Assembly (NCBI GenBank): GCA_009843725.1
Contig: VYCX01000268.1
Coordinates: forward strand, 1-6,532
Direction: 5' to 3'
Origin: Boseongicola sp. SB0675_bin_26
GTDB taxonomy: Bacteria > Pseudomonadota > Alphaproteobacteria > Rhodobacterales > Rhodobacteraceae
Length of the DNA stretch: 6,532 bases
A program made the position numbers and the translations under genes. This document shows, in pieces, positions 1 to 5,531 of the stretch (positions are counted from its first letter, which is position 1; every line of letters begins with the position of its first letter). The notes under the pieces were generated by a model that was not told where the DNA came from, ran no database searches, and saw nothing but the letters and a program-made list of their open reading frames with translations.

Positions 1-137
1 TGCATTGGGTGGCGGATTCGGGGTTTGCCCGCGCAGTGGAGGAGTATCTTGAGGCGGAGCGGGCCGCGGTCGACGACGATATCGAGGTGCTCACGAGCTA
101 CGGCCCGTTTCGAAAAGTCAAGGAGGAACCGGAATGA
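1..137 (+). CDS. C-terminal end of a probable GNAT-like N-acyltransferase (COG3146/DUF482), partial
   Basis: The reading frame that starts at base 3 is open from the window edge and gives 44 residues, beginning [20 protein letters not shown] and ending in [11 protein letters not shown], before TGA at 135-137. The pattern HWxADxxxxxAVxxYLxxER...GPFRK resembles, from memory, the C-terminus of the COG3146 family (DUF482, described as GNAT-fold proteins related to peptidoglycan-type FemAB/acyltransferases). The catalytic part lies outside the window, so no active-site residue can be checked. The stop codon overlaps the start of the next gene as ATGA, which implies translational coupling and a shared transcript with the pterin dehydratase. 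The overlap and good codon structure make a real coding end nearly certain. The family name is the uncertain part. Confidence 0.6.
   Translation, partial: HWVADSGFARAVEEYLEAERAAVDDDIEVLTSYGPFRKVKEEPE
119..126 (+). promoter_or_regulatory. Ribosome binding site for the pterin dehydratase gene
   Basis: CAAGGAGG lies seven bases before the ATG at 134. This is a near-perfect Shine-Dalgarno sequence at good spacing, placed inside the end of the upstream gene. It fixes the dehydratase start at the ATG of the ATGA overlap. Confidence 0.8.
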
Positions 138-421
138 GCGACAGACTGGAAGGCGAAGCACGCCGCAAGGCCTTGGCCCGGCTTTCGGAAAGCGGATGGA
201 TCGAGATCGAAGGTCGGGACGCCGTCATGAAGACCTTCAAGTTCAGGAACTTCGTTGAGGCGTGGGGCTGGATGACGCGAATGGCCATCGTAGCCGAAAA
301 GATGAACCACCATCCCGAATGGTTCAATGTCTACAACAGGGTTGAGGTCACGTTGACGAGCCATGACGTCGACGGCCTGAGCGAGCGCGACCTCAAGCTT
401 GCCGACAGGATGGATGCCTGA
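134..421 (+). CDS. phhB: Pterin-4a-carbinolamine dehydratase (4a-hydroxytetrahydrobiopterin dehydratase)
   Basis: This 95-residue protein has the usual length for the PCD/DCoH family. The enzyme dehydrates 4a-hydroxytetrahydropterin to quinonoid dihydropterin, regenerating the cofactor used by aromatic amino acid hydroxylases, and acts in the cytoplasm. The signature is clear: [14 protein letters not shown] at residues 55-68, with the catalytic histidine pair H59-H60 and P61, followed by [17 protein letters not shown] at 70-86, which holds the third conserved histidine (H77) and D86. The start is set by a strong ribosome binding site and an ATGA overlap with the upstream gene. No phenylalanine hydroxylase (phhA) is visible here. 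Stand-alone PCD genes are common in bacteria, and some have been linked to molybdopterin rather than biopterin, so the physiological pterin is open. The symbol follows the pseudomonad name and is a family assignment. Confidence 0.95.
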   Translation: MSDRLEGEARRKALARLSESGWIEIEGRDAVMKTFKFRNFVEAWGWMTRMAIVAEKMNHHPEWFNVYNRVEVTLTSHDVDGLSERDLKLADRMDA

Positions 422-504
422 GCCGGGCGATTGCCTGCCAGCGGTGGATCACGTTTCCGGAAGGTGGCGGACGCTCTGCATGGCAACCCGAGAACCTGCC
501 GGGC

Positions 505-520
505 GATCTGTCGTCAGATC
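505..520. repeat. Six-base-pair inverted repeat spanning the peroxiredoxin stop codon
   Basis: GATCTG (505-510) and CAGATC (515-520) are exact inverted copies separated by four bases, and the TGA of the minus-strand peroxiredoxin gene (514-516) lies across the loop. It sits at the left end of that gene in the 92-base convergent gap (422-513). No T-run follows on either strand, so a classical intrinsic terminator is doubtful. A second minor feature of the gap is the ten-base direct repeat GCCGGGCGAT at 422-431 and 498-507. Nothing else was recognised there. Confidence 0.35.
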
Positions 521-999
521 ATCTCGAGAAGCGTCTCTCCTGCAGTCAGGCTGCAGACGCCGCTGTCCTCCTCGACCTGGAGAATCTTGATTTCCCCGTC
601 CTCGATCAGCATCGCGCAGCGCGTCATGCGATCCTTGAGACCGACGGCGGGTACGCTGAACGCAAGATCAAGGCCCTTTGCAAGTTCGCTGTTCCAGTCG
701 GCCAGCATCATGATGCCGGCCGCTTCCGCGCCCGAGGCCTTGCCCCAATGCTCCATCACGAGCACGTCGTTGGCCGCGACGCAGACGATCTCGTCAATTC
801 CCTTCGCCCGGAAGGCGTCAGCGGTACGGACGAAGCTCGGCAGGTGCGCCGTGTCGCAGGTCGAAGTGTAGGCGCCGGGCAATCCAAACAGCACCACTCG
901 ACGCCCTGCCACGCATTCCGAAATGTCGACTTCGGTCACGGCGTCACCTGCCTTGTGCAAGAGCGCGGCCGAAGGAATCCTGTCACCCACCTGAGCCAT
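514..999 (-). CDS. Peroxiredoxin, Prx5/type II (atypical 2-Cys or 1-Cys)
   Basis: A 161-residue cytoplasmic thiol peroxidase that reduces hydrogen peroxide or alkyl hydroperoxides, using a thioredoxin- or glutathione-type donor. The core motif PxxxTxxC is present as PGAYTSTC at residues 41-48, giving P41, T45 and peroxidatic C48. R127 in TRCAML is the likely third active-site residue. The segments HLPSF (52-56), DEIVCVAAND (69-78), HWGKASGA (84-91) and MLADW (98-102) follow the Prx5 pattern. C73 and C149 fall close to the positions of the conserved human PRDX5 cysteines (C72 and C151). C149 is therefore a candidate resolving cysteine; C29 and C128 are extra. The frame runs upstream to 1071, but the ATG at 999 (MAQVGDRIP) matches the family N-terminus and has a GGGAG ribosome site. 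The gene is divergent from the reductase and convergent with the dehydratase. Confidence 0.93.
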   Translation of the reverse strand: MAQVGDRIPSAALLHKAGDAVTEVDISECVAGRRVVLFGLPGAYTSTCDTAHLPSFVRTADAFRAKGIDEIVCVAANDVLVMEHWGKASGAEAAGIMMLADWNSELAKGLDLAFSVPAVGLKDRMTRCAMLIEDGEIKILQVEEDSGVCSLTAGETLLEMI

Positions 1000-1008
1000 T
1001 GGCTGTGT

Positions 1009-1013
1009 CTCCC
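1009..1013 (-). promoter_or_regulatory. Ribosome binding site for the peroxiredoxin gene
   Basis: On the minus strand GGGAG lies nine bases before the ATG at 997-999. It supports that start over the longer open frame, which would begin at a TTG (1071) without a comparable site. Confidence 0.65.
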
Positions 1014-1015
1014 AA

Positions 1016-1043
1016 TTGCCAAATTCCCTGCCGAGGTTATATG
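1016..1043 (+). promoter_or_regulatory. Possible promoter of the ferredoxin-reductase/rsmD pair in the divergent spacer
   Basis: TTGCCA (1016-1021) and TATATG (1038-1043) are separated by 16 bases and resemble -35 and -10 boxes. Transcription would begin near 1050, upstream of the chosen start at 1077. This argues against the alternative in-frame ATG at 1041, which lies inside the -10. The spacer between the divergent start codons is only 77 bases (1000-1076), so the peroxiredoxin promoter must overlap. On the minus strand TTGACC (1066-1071) is the best -35-like element, but no well-spaced -10 follows. No recognised operator was seen. Assignment is by eye only. Confidence 0.35.
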
Positions 1044-1076
1044 CATTTTGACGATGGAAGCCAGTGGTCAACGTGC

Positions 1077-2282
1077 ATGGGCGGAATTTTGATCATCGGA
1101 GCGGGCCAGGCAGGGGCGTCCCTTGCCCAAAAGCTGCGCGCTGAAGGATATGGTGGCGAATTGACGCTGATCGGCGACGAGCCTGAACCGCCGTACGAAC
1201 GTCCGCCGTTGTCGAAAGCCTACCTGCTGGGAGAGATGGAGAAGGAGCGCCTCTATCTGAGACCGCCTTCGATCTATGGCGACAAGGGCATCGAGCTTCG
1301 CCTTGGAACTCCCGTCGACTCCATAGACGTTCACAGGAAGACGGTGATGATTGGCGCTGACAGCCTGCCCTACGACCAGCTCGCTCTTGCCGTGGGATCG
1401 ATTCCGAACCGCTTGCCGCATGCCGTAAGCCGTGGTCTGGAAGGCATCCATACTGTGCGCTCTCTCGCCGACATTGACCGTATCCGCCCGCGCTGCAGCC
1501 GGGGCGCGCAAGTGCTCGTGGTGGGCGGAGGCTACATTGGGCTGGAGGCGGCGGCAGTGGCTGCAAGGCTCGGGCTGAAGGTTACGCTTGTCGAGTTGGC
1601 GGAACGAATCCTGAGCCGGGTGGCCGCAAGCGAGACTGCGGACGTGATTCGTGCAGAGCATCAAGCCCATGGCGTCGACATCCGGGAAGGCATCGGACTT
1701 GAATGTCTTGCGGGAGATCGCCGCGTGTCGGGCGCGAAGCTCACGGACGGATCGACGATCGACCTGGACTTCGTCATCGTGGGCACCGGAATCCGTCCCG
1801 ACACGCGTCTTGCGGAGGCAGCCGGAGTCGATTGCGACAACGGCATCCTTGTTGACGAGTTCGGGCGCACCTCGGCCGCGGATGTCTGGGCTGCGGGGGA
1901 CTGCACGTTCTTTCCTTACAGGGGAAGCCGGCTGCGGCTCGAATCCGTGCAAAACGCGATCGATCAGGCGGAGGCCGTTGCGGCGAACATGCTGGGCGCT
2001 CAATCGCCTTACGTGCCCTTCCCCTGGTTCTGGTCCGATCAATATGACCTGAAGCTCCAGATTGCAGGCTTGAGCACCGGCAACGACAGGGTCGTGTCGC
2101 GCAAGTCCGGGGCGGGGCAAAGTCACTGGTACTTCAAGGGCGAGCGGTTCCTTGCAGTGGATGCCATCAATGCGCCTCGCGACTACATGGTAGGAAAGCG
2201 GCTGCTGGAAATGGCCAAGAACGTCGAACCTGCCCAAGTGCAGGATCCGGATGCGGACTTGAAGGCGCTCTTGAAGGCATGA
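1077..2282 (+). CDS. FAD-dependent NAD(P)H:ferredoxin/rubredoxin-type reductase
   Basis: A 401-residue flavoprotein of the pyridine nucleotide-disulphide oxidoreductase superfamily, in the branch of putidaredoxin, rubredoxin and dioxygenase-ferredoxin reductases. These pass electrons from NAD(P)H through FAD to a small ferredoxin or rubredoxin. The FAD Rossmann motif GAGQAG is at residues 8-13, RPPLSK at 42-47, the NAD(P)H motif GGGYIG at 150-155 with an acidic E173 at the end of the next strand (favouring NADH), and the second FAD motif VWAAGDC at 270-276. The C-terminal PWFWSDQYDLKLQIAG (316-331) is typical of this branch. There is no redox-active CxxxxC pair. Start choice: MGGILIIGAG matches the short N-termini of relatives, but its Shine-Dalgarno is poor. 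The ATG at 1041 has GAGG four bases upstream and is the main alternative (413 residues). No partner ferredoxin or oxygenase is nearby, so the substrate is unknown. The stop overlaps rsmD. Confidence 0.88.
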   Translation: MGGILIIGAGQAGASLAQKLRAEGYGGELTLIGDEPEPPYERPPLSKAYLLGEMEKERLYLRPPSIYGDKGIELRLGTPVDSIDVHRKTVMIGADSLPYDQLALAVGSIPNRLPHAVSRGLEGIHTVRSLADIDRIRPRCSRGAQVLVVGGGYIGLEAAAVAARLGLKVTLVELAERILSRVAASETADVIRAEHQAHGVDIREGIGLECLAGDRRVSGAKLTDGSTIDLDFVIVGTGIRPDTRLAEAAGVDCDNGILVDEFGRTSAADVWAAGDCTFFPYRGSRLRLESVQNAIDQAEAVAANMLGAQSPYVPFPWFWSDQYDLKLQIAGLSTGNDRVVSRKSGAGQSHWYFKGERFLAVDAINAPRDYMVGKRLLEMAKNVEPAQVQDPDADLKALLKA

Positions 2283-2851
2283 GGATAATCGGTGGCCGCA
2301 TGCGTGGCTTGAAGCTTGCCGCCGTTGGCAAGGCGAGGGCCGGCTCGCCGCTAAGGCCGACGGGCGACCGGGTCCGCGAGAGCCTTTTCAACCTGCTCCT
2401 TGGCGGACGATTCGACGATCCGGTGACCGGTGCCCGCGTGCTGGACCTGTTTGCCGGCACCGGCGCGCTTGGCCTTGAAGCACTGTCGCGAGGTGCGACC
2501 TGCGCAACATTTGTCGAGAACGGACGCAGGGCATCGAAGATTCTTCAGGAGAACATTGCGAGGGCGGAAGTCGAGAAGGAGACCAGGCTGGTTCGCGGCG
2601 ACGTGACCCGTCTTGCGTCGGCGACAGGGGATCCAGCGACCCTGGTCTTCCTTGATCCGCCATTTCGACGGGGACTGGGCGGACCGGCGCTCGTTGCGGC
2701 TCGGTCTGGCGGGTGGATTGCCGATGGAGCGCTGATTGCCTGGGAGGAAGCCGACGAGGTGACGCCTCCTCCCGGAATTGCCGTACTTGACTTCCGCAGG
2801 TACGGCGGTACCTGCCTGACCCTTTGCAGGATGGATGCGCCAGGCGCTTGA
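2279..2851 (+). CDS. rsmD: 16S rRNA (guanine(966)-N2)-methyltransferase RsmD
   Basis: A 190-residue class I SAM-dependent methyltransferase that methylates N2 of G966 (E. coli numbering) in 16S rRNA during 30S assembly. The length is normal. Family landmarks are in order: MRIIGGRMRG at 1-10, RPTGDRVRESLFN at 26-38, the SAM-binding motif I VLDLFAGTGALGLEALSRGA at 54-73, the acidic end of the next strand at E80 in FVE, and the catalytic motif IV LDPPF at 125-129 (the DPPY-type motif with F). The C-terminal RRYGGTCLTL (173-182) also fits. It starts by ATGA overlap with the reductase stop, with GAAGG-type sequence in the reductase C-terminal codons, so translational coupling is likely and no separate promoter is needed. 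The pairing with an oxidoreductase gives no functional clue. Confidence 0.96.
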   Translation: MRIIGGRMRGLKLAAVGKARAGSPLRPTGDRVRESLFNLLLGGRFDDPVTGARVLDLFAGTGALGLEALSRGATCATFVENGRRASKILQENIARAEVEKETRLVRGDVTRLASATGDPATLVFLDPPFRRGLGGPALVAARSGGWIADGALIAWEEADEVTPPPGIAVLDFRRYGGTCLTLCRMDAPGA

Positions 2852-3096
2852 AGCGCTGCTCGCGTGATCAGGAGCTTGATCCATGCACGCCGCCAGGCAG
2901 GCGATGTCCGCTTTCCGTGGAATTGCCGAATCCGGTTCCCTGGTCTTCGGTCGTCCGGCGCGCGGCATCTCGAGACAACGGGACTGAGAGCGGACCGGTT
3001 GCGCGACCCACGTGGAACGGTTCGCGTGGAGAGCGCTCCGGACACGTTTCCGGGTGGAGCAATTTTGCTGTTGAGGCCCTTGTCCGGGGCGCGCTT
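2852..3096. other. Convergent intergenic spacer between rsmD and dnaB
   Basis: These 245 bases separate two converging genes. Frames open here on either strand run straight into rsmD or dnaB, lack a ribosome site and give arginine/serine-rich translations without recognisable motifs, so no gene is called. A compact inverted repeat, GCGCTT-G-AAGCGC (2844-2856), sits on the rsmD stop codon, and a better stem-loop lies at 3035-3066. No tRNA-like cloverleaf was recognised. The spacer is longer than needed for two terminators. Confidence 0.5.
3035..3066 (+). terminator. Possible stem-loop terminator between converging rsmD and dnaB
   Basis: GCTCC-GGA (3035-3042) can pair with TCC (3049-3051) and, after a four-base bulge, GGAGC (3056-3060). 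AATTTT follows on the plus strand. An alternative pairing, CCGGA with TCCGG (3038-3042 and 3049-3053), is symmetrical and could act on the minus strand after dnaB. The T-run is short and the structure lies about 190 bases past rsmD, so this is tentative. Confidence 0.3.
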
Positions 3097-4584
3097 TCAC
3101 GTGTCGCCGATGCCCTCATGCTGCCAAGGCTTGGCAAGGTTCGAGAATCGCGTGAAACGTCCGTCGAATGCCAGATCCACCGTCCCGATGGGACCGTGGC
3201 GCTGCTTGCCGATGATTATCTCGGCGCGATTGTGGATCTTTTCCATTTCCTCGTGCCACTTCGCAATGGCTTCGCCGTCGTGGTCGCCGGGTTTCTCGCG
3301 TTCCTTGTAGTATTCTTCCCGAAAGACGAACATCACGACATCCGCATCCTGCTCGATCGACCCTGATTCCCGCAGGTCGCTGAGCAGGGGGCGCTTGTCT
3401 TCGCGCGATTCGACCTGGCGGCTCAACTGGCTGAGCGCAATCACGGGAATCTCCAGCTCCTTGGCGATCGCCTTCAGGCTCTGGGTGATCTCCGAGACCT
3501 CGTTGACCCGGCTGTCCCTGGTGGTGGACGCCCGAACGAGCTGCAGGTAGTCGACGATCAGGGCGTCAAGCCCGTGCTCCCGCTTCAGTCGGCGGGCACG
3601 CACCGCCAGCTGTCCAATGGGTAGGGCCGGCGTATCGTCGATGTACAGCGGGCAGGCCTCGAGTCTCTTGGCCGCCTCGACGAACCGGCGGAACTCGGGC
3701 TCGTCCATGTCCCCGCTTCGCACGCGCTCGGACGGTATTTCCGACGCTTCCGACAGGATGCGTGCGGCCAGCTGTTCGGCCGACATCTCCAGAGAGAAGA
3801 AGCCGACGACGCCACCGCTGACCGCCTCCTCGTGACCGTCGGGCGACGGCTCCTTGCGGTAGGTGCTGGCAATGTTGAACGCAATGTTCGTCGCCAGCGA
3901 CGTCTTGCCCATGGACGGCCGCCCGGCAATGACCAGCAGGTCTGACTTGTGCAGCCCGCCGATTCTCCTGTCGAGATCCACGAAGCCGGTTGAGAGGCCG
4001 GCCAGCCCTCCGTCCCGCTTGTATGCGGCACCCGCCACGTTCACGGCAGTTGTCAGGGCCGCAAGGAAGGACTGGAACCCGGTCGAGGATCTGCCCGACT
4101 CGGCCACTTCGTAGAGCGCCTGCTCGGCCTCCGATATCTGTTCCGCGGGTTCCGTCGAAACGTCAACGCTCGCGGCCTTCTCCGTGATGTCCTTGCCGAT
4201 CTGCATGAGCTCTCGTCGGATTGAGAGGTCACGGATCATCTGCGCGTAGTCGCGTGCCGCGAAGGGCGAGATTGCGGATCCCGCCAGCTTGGCCAGATAC
4301 GTCGGCCCTCCCAGCTCCTTCAGTCCGGGATCATCCTCAAGGAAGGCTTTCAAGGTGATCGGCGAAGCGAGGGTGTTCTTCGAAATGCGGCTCTTTGCCA
4401 CCTCGAAGATCCGTGCATGCACCGGATCATAGAAGTCCGTTTCCGAGACCAGGGGTGCTATGCGGTCGAAGACGTCGTTGTTGGTCAGGATTGCGCCCAG
4501 AAGCTGCTGCTCGGCCTCAATGTTGTGCGGCACGGATTCCTGCGCTTCCGTCCCCGCTTGCCTGATCTGGGCCATTTCGTTCAT
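3097..4584 (-). CDS. dnaB: Replicative DNA helicase DnaB
   Basis: A 495-residue hexameric 5'-3' helicase that unwinds DNA ahead of the replisome and recruits primase. The N-terminal primase-interacting domain opens with VPHNIEAEQQLLGAIL (18-33). A linker near 165-195 leads to the RecA-like motor: GLSTGFVDLD at 196-205, Walker A GRPSMGKTS at 221-229 (K227, T228), FFSLEMS at 262-268 with the conserved catalytic-type E266, Walker B LIVDYLQL at 342-349 (D345), SQLSRQVESR at 385-394, DLRESGSIEQDADVVMF at 403-419 and KQRHGPIG at 460-467, which holds the trans-acting basic residues. Residues about 243-257 form a short insertion typical of alphaproteobacterial DnaB. Length is normal and there is no intein or frameshift. 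The ATG at 4582-4584 is chosen because GGAGG stands 11 bases upstream; an in-frame ATG three codons later is too far from it. The gene follows pyrE on the same strand after a 195-base gap. Confidence 0.98.
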   Translation of the reverse strand: MNEMAQIRQAGTEAQESVPHNIEAEQQLLGAILTNNDVFDRIAPLVSETDFYDPVHARIFEVAKSRISKNTLASPITLKAFLEDDPGLKELGGPTYLAKLAGSAISPFAARDYAQMIRDLSIRRELMQIGKDITEKAASVDVSTEPAEQISEAEQALYEVAESGRSSTGFQSFLAALTTAVNVAGAAYKRDGGLAGLSTGFVDLDRRIGGLHKSDLLVIAGRPSMGKTSLATNIAFNIASTYRKEPSPDGHEEAVSGGVVGFFSLEMSAEQLAARILSEASEIPSERVRSGDMDEPEFRRFVEAAKRLEACPLYIDDTPALPIGQLAVRARRLKREHGLDALIVDYLQLVRASTTRDSRVNEVSEITQSLKAIAKELEIPVIALSQLSRQVESREDKRPLLSDLRESGSIEQDADVVMFVFREEYYKEREKPGDHDGEAIAKWHEEMEKIHNRAEIIIGKQRHGPIGTVDLAFDGRFTRFSNLAKPWQHEGIGDT

Positions 4585-4595
4585 GACGGTTCTCG

Positions 4596-4600
4596 CCTCC
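4596..4600 (-). promoter_or_regulatory. Ribosome binding site for dnaB
   Basis: GGAGG on the minus strand is 11 bases before the ATG at 4582-4584. It favours that ATG over the in-frame ATG at 4573-4575, which would be 20 bases away. Confidence 0.65.
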
Positions 4601-4659
4601 GGTCACTCACTTCACGTCGAGTGCCTGCGTATCTAACCAATGCGCTCGCCCACGGTCCA

Positions 4660-4723
4660 TCTGGAAATCATGTGGATTGCCTGTGGAAGGGTGATGGATT
4701 GCCTGTGGAAGAGTGATGTGCCC
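4660..4723 (-). repeat. Tandem 22-base duplication with 11-base periodicity in the dnaB upstream region
   Basis: Bases 4673-4694 and 4695-4716 are adjacent copies of a 22-base unit that differ at one position (G4690 versus A4712). Each unit is two related 11-mers, so on the plus strand a TGGAA or TGGAT core recurs every 11 bases. The 11-mers are TCTGGAAATCA (4660), TGTGGATTGCC (4671), TGTGGAAGGGT (4682), GATGGATTGCC (4693) and TGTGGAAGAGT (4704), with a decayed GATGTGCCC (4715). The outer two are degenerate. The array lies roughly 75-140 bases before the dnaB ATG. Spacing of one helical turn would put every core on the same face of the DNA, as expected for a multisite protein-binding region. 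It could equally be slippage-derived sequence without function. The repeats are observed; the regulatory reading is inferred. Confidence 0.8.
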
Positions 4724-4758
4724 CATCATATTGGGGTCAATGGGCAGTCGAGGTCAAT
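4721..4758 (-). promoter_or_regulatory. Candidate dnaB promoter/operator region
   Basis: Read on the minus strand, two copies of ATTGACC (from 4752-4758 and 4735-4741) lie 17 bases apart. They are followed by an inverted repeat CCCCA-N6-TGGGG (4721-4736), whose interior carries TATGAT (4725-4730), five of six bases of a -10 consensus. Transcription from it would start near 4718, just before the 11-base repeats, leaving a leader of about 134 bases ahead of dnaB. The -35 is poor: TCGACT is 15 bases upstream of the -10, and the better TTGACC is 21 bases upstream. The palindrome might instead be a weak terminator after pyrE, though no T-run follows. Confidence 0.35.
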
Positions 4759-4779
4759 ACCTGGTGCAAAGATTGCCGG

Positions 4780-5472
4780 TCAGGCTGTGCGCGCTTCCTG
4801 CCAGGCACGTGGGGCCGCGATGAAGGACTCCACCTCTTCCAGGGTGCCTGCATCAAACCTCTTTCCGGCCTTTGCGGCTTCGAGCACGTCCTTCCACGTA
4901 CATAAATGATGGAGTGCAACTCCATGATTTTCGAGCCGTTCCAATGTCTCGGGATAGATCCCGTAGTAGAAGATGACGGCAGTGTGGGAACAGGCGGCAC
5001 CGGTTTCTCGGATGGCGTCGACGAAGGACAGTTTCGAGCCGCCGTCGGTTGCAAGATCCTCGACCAGAAGCACTCTATCCCCAGCCCCCATCATGCCCTC
5101 GATTCGCGCGTTCCGGCCGTGGCCCTTGGGTTTCTTCCGGATGTAGGTCATGGGCAGGCCGAGTCGTTCTGCCACGAGCGCGGCGAACGGAATGCCGGCA
5201 GTTTCCCCTCCGGCGATATTGTCAAAGGCGCCAACGCCAGCGCGGCGCAGGACGCTCGCTGCCAGATAGTCCATGAGGCGGCTTCGGATGTCCGGGTAGG
5301 AGATCAGCTTTCTGCAATCGATATAGGTTGGAGAAGGCAGTCCGCTTGACAGCTTGAAGGGCTCGTCGGCGTTGAAGTAGACCGCGTCGGCTTCAAGGAG
5401 CATCTCTGCGCTCTGCCGCGCGATCTCGGAGTCGTCGGGGCAGCTTGAGGGGTCAGGGACCGTCGGGAACAT
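4780..5472 (-). CDS. pyrE: Orotate phosphoribosyltransferase
   Basis: A 230-residue cytoplasmic enzyme that joins orotate to PRPP to give orotidine 5'-monophosphate, the fifth step of de novo UMP synthesis; it acts as a dimer. Landmarks: [20 protein letters not shown] at 39-58 (orotate-side region), [20 protein letters not shown] at 83-102, the flexible catalytic loop [15 protein letters not shown] at 112-126 with lysines K113, K114 and K116, and the PRPP-binding motif [14 protein letters not shown] at 134-147. The C-terminal [10 protein letters not shown] (188-197) is usual in alphaproteobacterial PyrE. The frame stays open to a TTG at 5550, which would overlap pyrC. The ATG at 5472 is preferred because GAGG is six bases upstream and the length then matches relatives. 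It lies 59 bases after pyrC on the same strand, so the two are probably cotranscribed. Confidence 0.96.
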   Translation of the reverse strand: MFPTVPDPSSCPDDSEIARQSAEMLLEADAVYFNADEPFKLSSGLPSPTYIDCRKLISYPDIRSRLMDYLAASVLRRAGVGAFDNIAGGETAGIPFAALVAERLGLPMTYIRKKPKGHGRNARIEGMMGAGDRVLLVEDLATDGGSKLSFVDAIRETGAACSHTAVIFYYGIYPETLERLENHGVALHHLCTWKDVLEAAKAGKRFDAGTLEEVESFIAAPRAWQEARTA

Positions 5473-5478
5473 CTTTTG

Positions 5479-5482
5479 CCTC
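5479..5482 (-). promoter_or_regulatory. Ribosome binding site deciding the pyrE start
   Basis: GAGG on the minus strand is six bases before the ATG at 5470-5472. It supports the 230-residue PyrE over a 256-residue version from a TTG that overlaps pyrC. Confidence 0.6.
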
Positions 5483-5531
5483 GCTGATCTGTCTTTCTGG
5501 AAGCGTCGCTCGATTCGGTCAGGGCTGGCGG

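Noticed and set aside
1000..1071. A 24-residue N-terminal extension of the peroxiredoxin
   Set aside because: It would begin at TTG, would occupy most of the divergent promoter spacer, and is not a signal peptide. The ATG at 999 has a good ribosome site and the right family length.
1068..2237. A 389-codon open frame on the minus strand opposite the reductase
   Set aside because: It is fully antisense to a protein with all its FAD and NAD motifs. Its translation has no recognisable domain, and long antisense frames are common in GC-rich genes.
2351..3100. A 249-codon minus-strand frame covering rsmD and the spacer
   Set aside because: Most of it is antisense to rsmD. The translation is rich in Arg, Ser and Pro with no motif, and no ribosome site supports it.
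2824..3366. Plus-strand frames crossing the rsmD-dnaB spacer
   Set aside because: They run into antisense dnaB, overlap the rsmD end and show no family signature. The part unique to the spacer is short.
4607..4671. Two short open frames in the dnaB leader (12 residues, 4633-4671; 17 residues, 4607-4660) as regulatory leader peptides
   Set aside because: Neither has a convincing ribosome site or an informative codon run, and frames this short arise easily by chance.
4660..4723. The repeats as a CRISPR array or as part of a replication origin
   Set aside because: The copies are directly adjacent with no spacers, so this is not CRISPR. Only one core is near a DnaA box and there is no AT-rich unwinding region, so an origin is not supported.
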